Position numbers and translations under genes: made by a program. A DNA stretch of 64,000 nucleotides from Pocillopora verrucosa (taxonomy: Eukaryota > Cnidaria > Anthozoa > Scleractinia > Pocilloporidae): NCBI RefSeq assembly GCF_036669915.1, contig NC_089315.1, positions 25,285,932 to 25,349,931 on the forward strand. The letters run 5' to 3'. The notes under the pieces were generated by a model. That model saw nothing but the letters and a program-made list of their open reading frames with translations. It ran no database searches and had not been told where the DNA came from. Of the stretch, positions 10,798-23,278 are shown one piece after another; position 1 is the first letter of the stretch, and the number at the start of each line of letters is the position of its first letter.

Positions 10798-13700
10798 ATG
10801 GCTGATAATGAACTTGAGGGTGAAATCAGTGACAACGAGAGTGATTTGAGCCTTCGGGGAGAGAGCGAATGTGAAGGCGAAGATAGCGGTGGGGAAGATG
10901 TTCGGGAACCCGTTACTGGAACGACATCAGACGATCGAGCCGCTACTCCTAAGAAATCAAAGGCCAAGAAGAAGAAGAAAAAGTGAGAAACATATTTAAA
11001 TAAGGATAATACCCAGAGATAAATTCTAAGAGGTTTCTTTGCACGCTCATCGCCAGCGAATATTGTTTTGTTAATAAATGCGTTTATGTTTTTCAGATGG
11101 ATGAATGTGTGCTTGACTAACTGCAAGTATGAAAGTGGTAAGTATCTTCGTGTTGGAAATACAATCAGCACCTCTTTCCTTTGATTAATCGAGATCTTGT
11201 CCACGTTTTCTGTGCCCTAATTGATCATCTTAATTTTCTTTTGAACAGTTCGCAGGGTATCGAAACGATTTGGCATGAAGGAGGTTGGTGAAGATGAAGA
11301 TTGGGCTTTGTTCTGGACAGATTGCTCTGTTGCTTTGGAACGTTGTATGGACATGAAACGTTACCAGGTACGTATTTAATAAACGGATAATAAAATAAAT
11401 TATCGATATTTCTATGTCTTAAGCTTCGAAATTTATTGCAAGTAAATTACGGGCAAGCTTCAGCCTCGCGTACCTCTATTGTTCATGGAATGATTAGTTC
11501 TTATACTCCATTGTTTATTTGATATTGAACATGAAAATGCAGCTACAGCAATAGGCTTTTTGCAGCGTGAGGCATTGAGGAAACTATACCTCTTACAAAC
11601 TGGAGTTCCTTGCTAACATGGTACATTTTGGAGGTTGGAATGTCTTTGATGGAAGCAAAGTTTTATCTTGTAAAATGTCGCCCTTAATCATAAAAGATGT
11701 TTTAAGTGCGTTTAATGGTACCCTTGTTGTCAGCGACCTTGTGATTTGTTGTTTCACAACATTTGTATCGGAAATTCATGCAAAGAAAGGGAAAAGCAGA
11801 GATGTGTATCTATTCTTAATGATCGTCTTGCCGGCAAAATTAATGCTTAATGCTTTAAAACACGTACACTCTTTAGTACATCGCCGTTTGTTGACATGAT
11901 GTGTAAACAATAGGAAGTTGCTTCTATTAAATATCTTCTATTTGGAATCGAGACCTCGACCCACAAGAAAGTGTTATTTCTGAACTGTTTATTTAGGATT
12001 ATTACTAGAAAGAAGGGGTAAGTTTCTAAAGAAACTATGGTGCTGCGTCGGTGGGAGAGTATAGCAGGTAATGTAGTGTTAACAACTGAATTGAAAACGT
12101 AAATTAGCCACCGTAAAGGGTAGAAAAGCTGATGTTTCGAGCGTTAGCCCTTCGTCAGAGCGTCAGCTTTTTTACCCTTTACGGTGGCTAATTTACGTTT
12201 TCAACTCAGTCGTTAACACTAAATTACCTGCTATTACTAGAAAGGTTTGACAAAACAACGATAAAGTATTAATTTTAGTACAATATGATTAGTGTTAAAA
12301 GCACTAGTAACGTGATATTTTGCCTAAACCCTGTGAAATCATGAGCTAAAACCAAATACAATCGTGGGAGCTGTAATGGCTTAGGGAAAAGGATGTTGAG
12401 CTACAGATGGACACATGTAGGTGTGGGTTTAACCATTTGCCTGGAAAGAAACTAATATAAGTAAACTTTTGTATTGCCCCTCTTCCATTTGAGAGTAATG
12501 AAGAAAGGCTAAGAGGTAACTTGTGTGATGAGCTGACATCCCATTCGGGGGTGGAAACTATACTTGCAGTTACTTGATACTGCGGAAATCAATTTACAAG
12601 TGGTTTTTAGTATCACTCATGAGGGAAGAGAGTAGATTCAACCTTTACCTGATAAATCTAGTGTCATCAGTATGTAGTTGGAGTAATATATCTATTAGTA
12701 ATTGCTTTCTCTCCCTTTTCCCTCTTTGCAATTGAGTCACCTTCACCCTGTAAATGATTATCTTAAAAGATTTACTAATTCCCACTCTCTTCTCAACTTT
12801 TAAACAGAAAATAAATCATTTTCCTGGTATGAGTGAGATTTGTCGCAAGGATCTTCTGGCAAGAAACATGAACCGTTTATGGAAACAGTTTCCCAAGGAG
12901 TATGCTGTGTTTCCTAAAACATGGTGCTTGCCAGCAGAGTAAGTGACTTGTTCTTCCCTTGTTATCTAAAAGGACAAAGTAAATGTAGCTCAGCTGTAAG
13001 AGTTTGTGAATTATTAGCAGTTACTTAATTTTCACAAGCATATCATGTTCATTTTAGACTCTGAATCATCAGTATTTCTAGCTGAATTTTCAATCAGCAG
13101 AGCATTTTTCTTGGCATATTGTAGTTAAGTTGGCTCACAAGGAACACATTTATTGAAAGAACACACAATAACAAAGAGATATGCAAAATAAATCTCTTTG
13201 TGTGACCCTCCATGAAAGCCTTGGTTCATGAAAAAAAACCCTATAAATTCTCCTGAATGCCCCTTTTTACCGCTAATTTTTTTTGTATTTCCATGTGGAG
13301 CATAAGGAAAAGTTGAGATAGTTAAGAAGATGAGCCTAATATTCAATATCCTTTTTGGCTGTATCATTTAGCAGTGCCCAACCAGTGTTTGGGAGAGTAC
13401 ATTACATGTACTAATGACCTTTCTATGCCCTCATTTACATGTAAGCCTGAGTTTTTTCACATTACTGGCTTCAATTTGTACATACGCTCAGACTGCAGTC
13501 TTGATCACTGACTGTGATGAAATGATGGCTTGAAAATTAATACTCGTTGGCTTAAGTAATGGCATTTTCTTTTCATTGACCTTCAGTTATGGAGAATTGC
13601 AAGCCTACTGTAGACAGAAGAAGAATAAAACATTTATTCTCAAACCAGATAGTGGTAGCCAAGGAAAGGGTATTTTCCTGACAAAGAATCCAAAGGTCAG

Positions 13701-16700
13701 TTCTAACTCAAGCCTGAAAGTTAAAGTCAGTTTGTTTCTAGTAACAATAGGTGGGACCAAACTATTTAAAAAAAAAAAGTTCTCCTTTTTTTAATGATAC
13801 AATATCTTAAGTTTACTGTGAACTGTGAAGATTCTCTAATTGTCTTATAGTCACAACATGGTTTTGTGCTTTTTTGAAGAGCTTTTTCACTGTACCACCT
13901 CAATGAATTTACATTTAGATTTTTTTAATATCATGGATGCATTGATATTTGATAGTTGATCTGAAAATGAAAATATCAGTGTTCTGTATCTTGAACTGAA
14001 AAATTACAAAAATCGCTTTCCAGCAGAACTATCAGACATTGCAAGCTGCAATAATTAGTTCCTAACAAAAAAAAATGGCTAATTCCCAAAAGGCTTTTCT
14101 GCTGTGTAGTAAATTTTTGGCTTTTGTCATTAAATACAAACTTAAGGTGAAATTTCTCTTGATGCAGCTTAGTCACCAGTTTAGTACATTTGGATGTTAA
14201 TTGCATGCCAATGCAGTACAAGTGAAAGGTGTCCCATAAATAGTATTAATTTAGCATTTATTAGTTGTTCTTTTATACTGGTCAACAGGATATTAAGCCA
14301 GGTGAACACATGGTTTGTCAGCAGTATGTTTCCAAGCCTTTTCTTATCGATGGATTTAAGTTTGATCTGAGGGTGTATGTGCTGGTTACATCTTGTGATC
14401 CTCTGAGAATATTTGTTTATGAGGATGGCCTGGGAAGATTTGCTACTTTAAAGTACATGGAACCAAGTAACCACAATGTGGTGAGTGCAGAAAGAAGTGT
14501 TCTCAAAATTGGGTGGAACCTATACTGTACAGTATATTACATTTATTTAATATGTATGGTTAAGAATCAAGAGCTTCTTGAATTGGTCACATTTCCTCCA
14601 TTCTAATGACTTTTATTTGTGATTCAGGGGTGATATAGTGAAGGGAAATTAGAATTGCTAGTAAGTCTTAAGAATCAAAGGTTAATAATTATACATTAAG
14701 TTTGACCTAAAGTTTCCATAATAATTGTGAATGCCGGTACACTTGGGATAGTGTGGCCTTGCATGATTCAAAGGTATTCTACAACAAATATCAAATGTTT
14801 CCCAGGTGGAATACATGACTGTATAATTGTAACTGAATGGAACCGGATAGCCTAAGGGGCAGACATTGAGTCTATTATAGCAGTGATATTTAAAATGTAT
14901 ATTAAACTCTCGAAAGAGTTGCAAAATAAATTTACAAACTGATTTTCAAGATGTGGAGAATCTTAAAAGATGGGAATAAGGTGGCAGTCTTTTCCAAGCT
15001 GCATTGGCTGCTAATAATCGCTGGTTGGTATATCTTTGGTAATTGCAATCAGATAATTTTAATTTTTGGGAGGCATGTCATTGAGAAATAGTTCAAGTGT
15101 ATTAAATGAAAACCATGTTTGGAGAATGTCTTGAAATATCCAAATTTTCCATAAATCCTGTTATTGATAAAACTAATTGTATTTTACATTGTAAGGAGAC
15201 TTTATGCTGTTGTTAACATTTTTTTTCTAGTAACGAAGCAATTGTCAATCCTTTTTTTAGGATGACACTTGCATGCACCTTACAAACTATGCTGTAAACA
15301 AACACAGCAAAGATTTTATCAGAGATGAAGAAACTGGGAGCAAAAGGTGTGTTTGCACTTTAATTAGTATTTTAATGTGACTGGCAAATGAACCTGAAAT
15401 TAGTTGTTGAATAATTTTAAAGTTATGTGAAAACAGGTTGTTAAACTGTTGAGGCAAGGTGTGCGTGCATGTGATTTTCAAAACATTGTTCTTTTAATTC
15501 CTTTAATGATATTACAAATTATTTAATACTGAATTATTCATTTCATTTCAGACGGATAACAACAGTAAACAGGTGGTTTACGGACAATGGTTATGATGTC
15601 AAAGAAATCTGGGCATCAATAGAGGTAAGAAATATTTTGATATCTTGTAGGAGTGGATCATGACTGAAAAATAAGGTCCACCTGTGTACATGTAAGCTCA
15701 CAAAGGTATCAATGTGTAAACATGGGATTGGATCATATATGTGCTCAAAGGAAAAGTTGCTTTTTAAATGATATATGACATTCGAAAGGAAATGATGAGC
15801 ATCGGTAACACTGCTAGACACATGGCATAATTTCAGTTAATCTGCTAGCTTTATTTGCAATATGTAATGCCATGAGTACAAGCTTGACATCACAAGAGAG
15901 TTTAAGAGCCCAGTTTCTTATTTGTTACCATCACTGCATTCAACTTTGCAAAACAACTTCTCAGTGGGGAATACTGGCGACTGATACAGATTCCCATAAT
16001 CCACCTACATTGAGAAGGGAAGATTAACTAAAGAAACTTTTTAAAACCTTTAACTGCTATGAGTGACTAAGACAGATATCTCCTTTGAATATTACCTCAA
16101 CATCAAGGAGACAAGTAAAAAGAAAAAAAACAATTAGGGGATTGTTAGTTGATCCAATACCAAAATCCCAGAACTAACATCATAAGAATTGTACGGCAGA
16201 CAGTGAGGAGAATTACTAATGAGATCTTGGGATTGAACTTGGATAACAGACCACATGCATTTTACTTTACATACTTTTTTACTTTACTTTCATTTGATTA
16301 TGAATTTTTTTATCTTAAATTGACTGTTTTTGTTTCAATTTGTTATTAGGATGCTATTATTAAACTTTAATCACAGCCCATCCAATACTGAAACACAACT
16401 ACAGGACCTGTTTTCCAAACCACAACAAGGGCAGTGCTGTTTTGAAATCCTAGGCTTTGATATTCTGCTTGATAAAAAGTTGAAAGCTTGGGTTTTAGAG
16501 GTAAGAATACCAATAAGAAAGATGTTTATGAAGAGAAATGGATGGTACTGAGCATCAGCTCCATCATCATCACAAAGTTAAATCAAAGTAACATTCGTTT
16601 AACCAATTTTAACCCAGATGAATTTTTAAACCACAGGACATGTCATAAACATTATTTTGTAATTTATTGATTTTCAGGTAAACCATTCCCCAAGTTTTAC

Positions 16701-19700
16701 CACTGACTCACCCCTTGATAAAGAAATCAAAGAGGGACTGATGTTGGACGCCCTCACTCTTCTTAATTTTGGGGCATGTGATCGCCGCAAGATACTCGAG
16801 GAAGACAAAAAGAGAGTACGGGACAGACTTCTACAGAAACAGAGGCCTAAAGAGAACAAGTATGTTGAACAGTTTTTTTTTTTAACACTAATGCAAGTGA
16901 ACCGTAAATAATTGACTAATCTTTTTTGTAACATCTGCTTATCCCTTTAACTTCCAAGATCTGATTGTTAATCTCCTCCCCCTACGGGCTACATATTTCC
17001 TTCTAAAAAGTTACAAAAATATGCTATTACATGTAGATTAAGATAACAACTTTTAACTCTTTAACTCCCAATGATCTGATTGTTAATTCTCCTCTCTAAC
17101 TGCGGCAGCCATACATTTCCTTTAAAATAGCGGCAAGAATTGGTGTTAAATCAAGATAACAACTTAACCTGATAAGTTTGCGTATTCTTTTCACCTGCAT
17201 GCTGGATAATGTGTGGATATTAGAGGGAGAAGTCACATGTTAATCACTTCTGTGAGTTAAAGGGTTAATTGATGAGTTTGAGTATTCTCATTACCTGTTT
17301 GGTGGGTGTTGTATGAATATTGTAGGGAGAAGTTACATGTCAATCACTTCTGTGAGTTAAAGGGTTAATTGATGAGTTTGAGTATTCTCATTACCGGTTT
17401 GGTGGGTGTTGTATGAATATTGTAGTGAGAAGTTACATGTCAATAACTCTAAGAGGGTTTGAAACATTTAAAGGCAGGTTATGGCACCAGATTTTTTCAA
17501 TAAATACATGTACATCAGGAACTTTCAGACACCAAATTTTCTCAGACAGATTCTTCATTTCAGAGGCAGTTAGTTATAAATGTACAGCATATGATTTGTA
17601 CAAAATAATTTTCAGCAAGTTTTTACAGTGACCGCCAGCTTCACCATTTATTATTAACTTCTTTTTTTTTTTTTTCAAGGAGAGATGATTTTGAAAACCA
17701 ATCACAGTATATTGAGTGGTTGAAGAAGTATGAAGACAGTCACATGGGTAAATACAGGTAGGAAGTGTATTGTATTATAATTAAATGTGTTTATAATTAT
17801 CTACAAAATTAAATTCTAAATGTAAAATTTCATTTTATCCTTTTTCTACTTTAGACGTATTTACCCTGAAGGAAATGAAGAAAAATATGCTGTGTATTTC
17901 GAGAACAGTTGTTCTTTGTTTCAAGAGACGGCAGCCTCCAAGGCTCGAATAGAGTGTGCCAGGTAAGATGTTCTGTTACGCTCATCATTTTAATGGTAGG
18001 ATTCAAGACATAACTGAGTCACTGTCCTGTGATCTTGAATAAGATACTTTACTCTCATCGTCTCACCAGGCCTCTCGACCAGCATAATGCAAAAGACTGG
18101 GCCCTAATTTACCTTTTCATTCCATCTGTTTTGCAAACGAAACTTTTGTCTTCTAGCAAACTGGTGCAACTTATGGCATGTAGTTGCTCTCCCATTTTCC
18201 CTTTGGAATGACTAAAAATTTCAGATCATATTTCTCCCACAACTTCATTTTGTCCTTAAGATTATTTGTAACCTAGATTGATGATGAAATCTTTCTGTCA
18301 TTGAAGAACCATTTCCAGAGAAGAGGTGGTCTCTCTGTTCAATCCTGAGTTCAAAGTGTTTGTCTTGAGGTTGACATTGCCGCGGGGCCTTGTCAGGAGT
18401 CGAGAGACATCTGAGCTAACTACACGTTAAAAGAAAACATCACAGCATCAACAGTAGTTATAAGCGTAATGATATCATAAGAACTTCAACAAGTTTAAAT
18501 TCCATCTATATGTCAATAACTTTTATCTTCAAATATTATACAAACTTGTATTTGAAGAAATGTTTTGCTTCATTTTGTGTCATCTCCTGGTTTGTAGGGT
18601 TCAACGTGAACAAATCATGGCCAAACAACAAGAAATGGAGAATGCAAGGCTCAAAAACAGTGGGAGGGCTCCCAAGGGATCCAAAGATGGTCTTAGGCCA
18701 GAGAGTCCTCATAGTCGAAGGCCAAGAAGGCCTCCGGTTAGGAAGATGGTCCAACCTGGTAAACCAAAATTTGAGGTAAATGACAAGTATAAATGATTAT
18801 TATTACCCCAGCAAACTTTCCGTCACTACTATGCAGGAAAAGGAAAAGTGTGTTGTTATTGGTTGCTGCTTTTTATCTCGCGTGTTCGAGCTCAATTCAA
18901 CGAAGCACGCACGAACAGTTACAAGGGTGGTTTGTCGTCGAAGTGCTGATAGTATAGGTAACAAGATGATTTCGAGTGCAATTTGGTGTTAACAAGCACA
19001 AGTAAATTTTTCAAGGACAACAAAATTGCACGAGCCCTTAGGGCGCTTGCAATTTGTAGTCTTTGAAAAATTTACAAGTGCTTATTTACACCAAATTGCA
19101 CGAGAAAGCATGTTGTTACTCGTTAATAAATTACATGAAAAACGCATCGCAGAAAGTCAGACAACAAATTGGTAGCGCGCGATCTTTGTAATTTGCACTC
19201 GTGTTACATGAAAAATGCACTCGTTTTCAGCAAAAGAGACGCGCGTAATTTGTTCATTCATATTATTACCTCAGATATACAAGCAGTACTATGTTACAGA
19301 TCTTGCTGTAAGGAACGCGGTGGCGTGATGGCTAGTGCGCTGGTTAGATACCTGACGGGTGAATAGGCTGTGTTTTGGGGTAAATACTTAACTCATACAT
19401 TGCCTCTCCCTCAACCCGGAGCACAATTGGGTACTGGCAATTTTTCAGGGAAGCTTGATGAAATGCTGATAATCTTGCGATGGAGTAGCATTCCATCCGA
19501 CGGGAGTAGTGATACGCTTAGTAGCCCGGTTAAGCTCCGGCTGAGTGCGCCACTTGAGTCTAATACAGACTTCAACAACATCCTGCGTAACACTGACACG
19601 TCAAATTTTTATTCAGGTTGGCAGAAGAACTGGCCAGGAGCAAACGGACACCACCAAACCAATGACGATATCAGAGGAAGAAGAATTGGAGAGAATCACT

Positions 19701-22180
19701 TCCCTTCTTCAGCGGGATAATCTGATAAGAGGGCTGGGTGTGGTCGAGTTGGTGTACAAACTGTTACACTGCACACCCGGAACTGGAGGGCCACAGAAAA
19801 ACTGCTCTTTACATCACTCGGTGAGTTACAAGCGTGACCATCAGAAGGGAAAAGTAACACCCTTGTTAAAAGAGAGAGGGAAAGACTAAAGGAATGATTT
19901 TCGTAGAAAATACTCATTAACTTTTATTCGTGGATCTTTAGAGATAATCCTTAAATATTCTGTTATTCCCTTTTAAGTATATCAATTGCAATTCTCGTCA
20001 TCCTTATCCATACATGGGCTCTTCAAATTTATAACCCTTTCGGCGGAATGTCCGTGTATATCCTATTATATAGAGGTGCCCTCCCGGGAGGAGTGGGGGC
20101 ATCAGTTAGATGGACATGTATTTTGCTGTATGCTACTCGGGTGAAAAAAAAACCACAAGGTACATCTGTTATACCAAACAAGACCATCCGGTGTAGACAG
20201 ATACTATTTTGAAGTACTGAATCACTCTCTTTTTCTTCTCAGAACACCTATAAAGACTCGTCTTCCAAAGGTAGCTCTGTTGGCGGCCGTGAGATAGGAG
20301 GCAGCCTGGGTGACAAACATTCGGCCATGTATGGCTCTATGGGATTGCTGTCAGCATCTGGAGCAGTAGCCGCTGTTAACAATACAGTCGCAGCTCAGTT
20401 GTCTCGGTTCCAGACCTATCAACCCGCTTCTCTGTCTGCTGTTATGAATTTGAAATCCATCAATCAACAAGCCACTTTATTACGAAACGATCGTCGTGCT
20501 CTTGCGTCAGTCGGTATAGTACCATCAGCTCCCACGGGGTTGCCAAAACACAGATACGGCTCAAGAAAACTTTCCACAAGTGGCAGAGCAGTTAACGGCA
20601 ATCCAGATTACGACTGGAGATCAGGATCAACGACTGGTATCGAGGCCAGTAGCCTTGCTTATAGTTTGATTGATCCTAGACTCGATAACCAACCAACACC
20701 TCGCTCAGACGCCGGTCTTTGAGCGCTACAGGGCTTAAAACTTGTGGTGATTCCACTCAAGGAACACGCGTGGTGAATCCGCGCGTTTTGGCAGCGGGTG
20801 GCGTGGCAGGGTCACAGACTAATCTCTCCAGTCCAGGAGTAGTGTCGCCTGGTGTTAATGCACAGCAGTATATGTGTTCGATGTACGCGTTTCCCAACGT
20901 GCTTAAAGTGGCACCGCAGCCTCAAAATGGAATGAATTTATCTGTGATATCTGGCCCGGCGCCCGTCAATTATCGACCAAGTCCAGCCAGTAGTAGTATA
21001 TCAGCCGAACAGTCTAGCTCGTCCCAGAAGTTTACAGGATCGCCATCAGCGCTCATGAGGTGAGCTTCGTTACAAACCACCCTTCAGAGCTCTTACCGAT
21101 GGGATAGCGTGAACCAAAACCAAAGTAATTGTAAGGACTAGTGACAGGGAATGAAAATGTTTCAAAGGGCCCGTAAACAAGCAAACTGCCAGAAGCGCGG
21201 GAAGACGCGGGTGATCAGGTTGTGATTGGTTTAATTTTGAGTCTGATTGGTTAAGAGGGCGGCGCGAGTTTTGTGGACCAATCACAGGAAGCAAAACCAA
21301 AACAATCCTGGATGACTTTCGGCTTCCTCTATTGCCCAGTCCTAATCAGGCCAAGTCTAGATTGTTTTCGACGTGAAACCCCCAAAGTAATTTCAACCGT
21401 CAATCAGGGCAAGGGTAAAGAGAAAAAGATAATATGGTTGTTGAATGATCCTAGGTGCGGGAAAACGTTCGACGTCAAACGTTGTAGTTTCACATCTGAT
21501 TGACTTAGGGAAGATTCTTCGATCACGGAAGCAAAACCAAAGTAGCCCAGGATTACTCAGTCGAAAATCCGACTGGTCGACACTTTGAAGATTACTATTT
21601 ATACTTGATTTTTATGCTCGAAGCTTCATGTTTAACAGCCATAGAAATGAATGGTCATTCTAACCGTAATTGATCCCATGCAGGTCAACTAAAGCTCAAA
21701 GAGCCCGCGGAGCTACCAACAATATGCGCCTGAAGGTAATTCATTATTCTTTGACTATCTTATTAAAAGTAGTGTTTGATCTGTTGGGCTTCTAACCTGA
21801 CACGAGCAGGTAATCGATGAAACCTGTACGTCATTGTTGTAAACCGCAAACGGAGAGGACTTACTTAGTGAAGGAATTATTTCCTAATACTCAATTTGCA
21901 CGGTGTTCGTCCCGGGAAGGAGTAATGAAGCGCGCTTATTTGCCGAACAGCGGCTGGTAATCGTGCAAGTTGTCACCCAGATACTTTTAACCGTCATGCT
22001 TGAGTAAGTCGAAATATAATAGTTCGAAGCCAAATTGGCAAGAAAGTTAAATGAAACAGTATTCTACTATCCTCCCAGAGTACTCAGCTGTCCGCGTAAG
22101 AAGCTAATTGTTATTTCCGTCTTTCTCTTTAATTACAGCAACTTGAACTCCGTGAGAATCATGCAGTAGCCTTGAGCTAA
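10798..22180 (+). CDS. Tubulin polyglutamylase, TTLL6/TTLL13-like, 17 exons (three apparent 1-base deletions)
   Basis: Adds glutamate chains to tubulin tails on ciliary and other stable microtubules. Exons: 10798-10982, 11097-11137, 11249-11367, 12808-12938, 13587-13695, 14289-14480, 15261-15346, 15552-15624, 16350-16500, 16678-16859, 17680-17757, 17855-17962, 18598-18775, 19617-19820, 20243-21059, 21684-21735, 22139-22180. Phases agree throughout once three missing bases are allowed, giving about 916 residues. The first exon is acidic then lysine-rich. Exons 2-10 carry the TTL domain: WMNVCLTNCKYES, INHFPGMSEICRKD, the ATP-grasp loop KPDSGSQGKG, FDLRVYVLVTSCDPLRI, MHLTNYAVNKHS and the metal-binding EVNHSPSF. 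These match the TTLL6/13 branch better than other TTLLs. Exons 10-13 encode a basic, helical microtubule-binding-like extension and exon 15 a long Ser/Gly/Pro-rich tail. Exon 9 has two frame breaks and exon 15 one; see findings. Because splice sites and coding sequence are otherwise clean, I favour assembly error over a pseudogene. Confidence 0.9.
12063..12232. repeat. Palindromic MITE-like hairpin, family E
   Basis: Two arms of about 70 bp (12063-12134 and 12160-12232) are reverse complements with roughly five mismatches. They enclose a short core containing TTTCGAGCGTTAGCCC. It lies in intron 3 of the TTLL gene. The left arm and the 45 bp before it recur at 44747-44893; the core recurs at 25514-25603. 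No coding content. Confidence 0.8.
16043..16232 (-). repeat. MITE-like repeat, family B, inverted orientation
   Basis: Reverse-orientation relative of the family-B copies at 5861 and 43345: GTTAGTTGATCCAATACC and GAGAATTACTAATGAGAT are the complements of diagnostic blocks in those copies. It lies in intron 8 of the TTLL gene, about 120 bp upstream of the exon-9 acceptor. Confidence 0.6.
16941..17452. repeat. Family-A MITE copies with a 100-bp tandem expansion of the right half
   Basis: A partial copy (16941-17050) is followed by a fuller one (17053-17266) that ends GTTAAAGGGTTAA. The right-hand 100 bp (TTGATGAGTTTGAGTATTC through the terminus) is then repeated at exactly 100-bp spacing (17271-17370 and 17371-17452). 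Located in intron 10 of the TTLL gene. Confidence 0.75.
18003..18110 (+). repeat. Possible SINE fragment
   Basis: The order of short blocks (GATCTTGAATAAGATACTTTA, CTCATCGTCTCACC) resembles the body of the SINE at 19313-19575 (GGTAAATACTTAACTCAT, GCCTCTCCC). Similarity is weak and no terminus is visible. It lies in intron 12 of the TTLL gene. Confidence 0.25.
18972..19105. repeat. Fold-back element in TTLL intron 13
   Basis: Two arms of about 65 bp meet almost without a loop around 19037. The left arm begins GAGTGCAATTTGGTGTTAAC and the right arm ends GTTT/ACACCAAATTGCAC in complement order; AAATTTTTCAA is paired with TTGAAAAATTT in the middle. Only a handful of mismatches separate them. No coding content. 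Confidence 0.8.
19313..19575 (+). mobile_element. tRNA-derived SINE
   Basis: The head has an A-box-like TGGCTAGTGCGCTGG (pol III internal promoter). The expected B box is degenerate. It is followed by a conserved-looking body: CATTGCCTCTCCC, TTGGGTACTGGCAA, TTGCGATGGAGTAGCATTCC and CCACTTGAGTCTAATACAGA. This head-body order is typical of a SINE family I recognise as common in stony coral genomes (from memory, not searched). Its 3' end lies only about 41 bp before the exon-14 acceptor of the TTLL gene. Confidence 0.65.
21155..21345. repeat. Dispersed repeat, family D, with inverted CCAAT arms
   Basis: Shares ordered blocks with 53050-53190: GAAGCGCGGG, CTGATTGGTTAAGAG, GCGAGTTTT, ACCAATCACAG, then AAACAATCC/GATGACTTTCG. 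The TGATTGG and CCAATCA segments face each other as an imperfect inverted repeat. Lies in intron 15 of the TTLL gene. A further related piece (GGAAGCAAAACCAAAGTAGC) recurs at about 21527. Confidence 0.6.
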
Positions 22181-22599
22181 CGCATCGGTGGAGCAGCTTC
22201 AGTTGACGTAGCTTGTAACAAAGAGATAAGGGTTTGGATTTGGCGTGTGTGACATGAAAAGAATCCCCGGAACAAAATCATGTCCATAGATCATCAAAAT
22301 AGTGCTTCGTACTTTATGAGAAATGTGAAAGTGAAATTTTTAAGAACCCCATTTGAGGAACCTGGATTCAGTGTTTTCTATCTATCCATACGTTCATATC
22401 GTAGTTAGTGTAGAAAGTATATTATTTATAAAGTAGTTAAGTGTGGAATTTGAGCAATTATTGAAACTTTGTTTGCGAGAATTACGACTGTTTTAATACA
22501 ATTGTATATAGTTTTGTAATATCAATAGATTTCATATCTGACTGCGTGGTATTTTTGCTGAAAATGAATGACAATTCTCTGTTTATGGCCAAAGACATT

Positions 22600-22879
22600 T
22601 TCAAAAGTACAATGGTTTTAATCTAAATATATTTGTGCAGACTAAAAAGATTTATGGAGGGTTGAAAGAATGATTAAATCTTGATTAAAAGGATGTAAAT
22701 AATCGTCCTCATCAGAATATGGCAAAAGTTTGTTCATCACGGCGTTATAGTTAATGATTCAAAAGTACAATGGTTTTAATCTAAATATATTTGTGCAGAC
22801 TAAAAAGATTTATGGAGGGTTGAAAGAATGATTAAATCTTGATTAAAAGGATGTAAATAATCGTCCTCATCAGAATATG
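22600..22879 (+). repeat. 122-bp direct duplication separated by 36 bp copied from downstream
   Basis: Copy 1 (22600-22721) and copy 2 (22758-22879) appear identical over 122 bp by eye. The 36-37 bp between them (from 22721 to 22757) are identical to 23242-23278, about 0.5 kb downstream. The absence of divergence suggests a recent event or an assembly artefact. Confidence 0.9.
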
Positions 22880-23241
22880 TTTATTGTGTAGAGTAGCTCC
22901 TTTGCTCCAAGAACCAAGACCCCGTTGGAACGAGGCTGAGCCCGTGGTACACGCAAATTCGGAGATCTACCCGTTCTTTAGCAGTTCAAACATTCTGCCA
23001 CGTCTGTGTTTGAATTGAATTAAAAAAAACAAAATTTATTTAGAGATTGACGAGAAAATTGATTTACTATGCACAGAAACATTTTTGCACTCGCCACTGC
23101 AATATTTTGTGAACACCACGTAAAAAGCTTGTGAATTTACGGCAAAACCTTCAAATAAGTCAATTAATCAACTCAGTTCAACGCCGTATTACCATACAAG
23201 AATTCAACTGAGAAACTAGTGACCCTCTTTGTGAGCATAAC

Positions 23242-23278
23242 GGCAAAAGTTTGTTCATCACGGCGTTATAGTTAATGA
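23242..23278 (+). repeat. 37-bp direct repeat of the spacer at 22721-22757
   Basis: Identical to the spacer between the two copies of the 122-bp duplication (GGCAAAAGTTTGTTCATC onward). It is probably the template from which the spacer was copied, since flanking sequence here is unrelated to the duplicated unit. Confidence 0.85.

Noticed and set aside
17053..17452. CRISPR-like regular repeats
   Set aside because: Units are 100 bp, directly tandem without unique spacers, and derive from a MITE in a eukaryotic intron.
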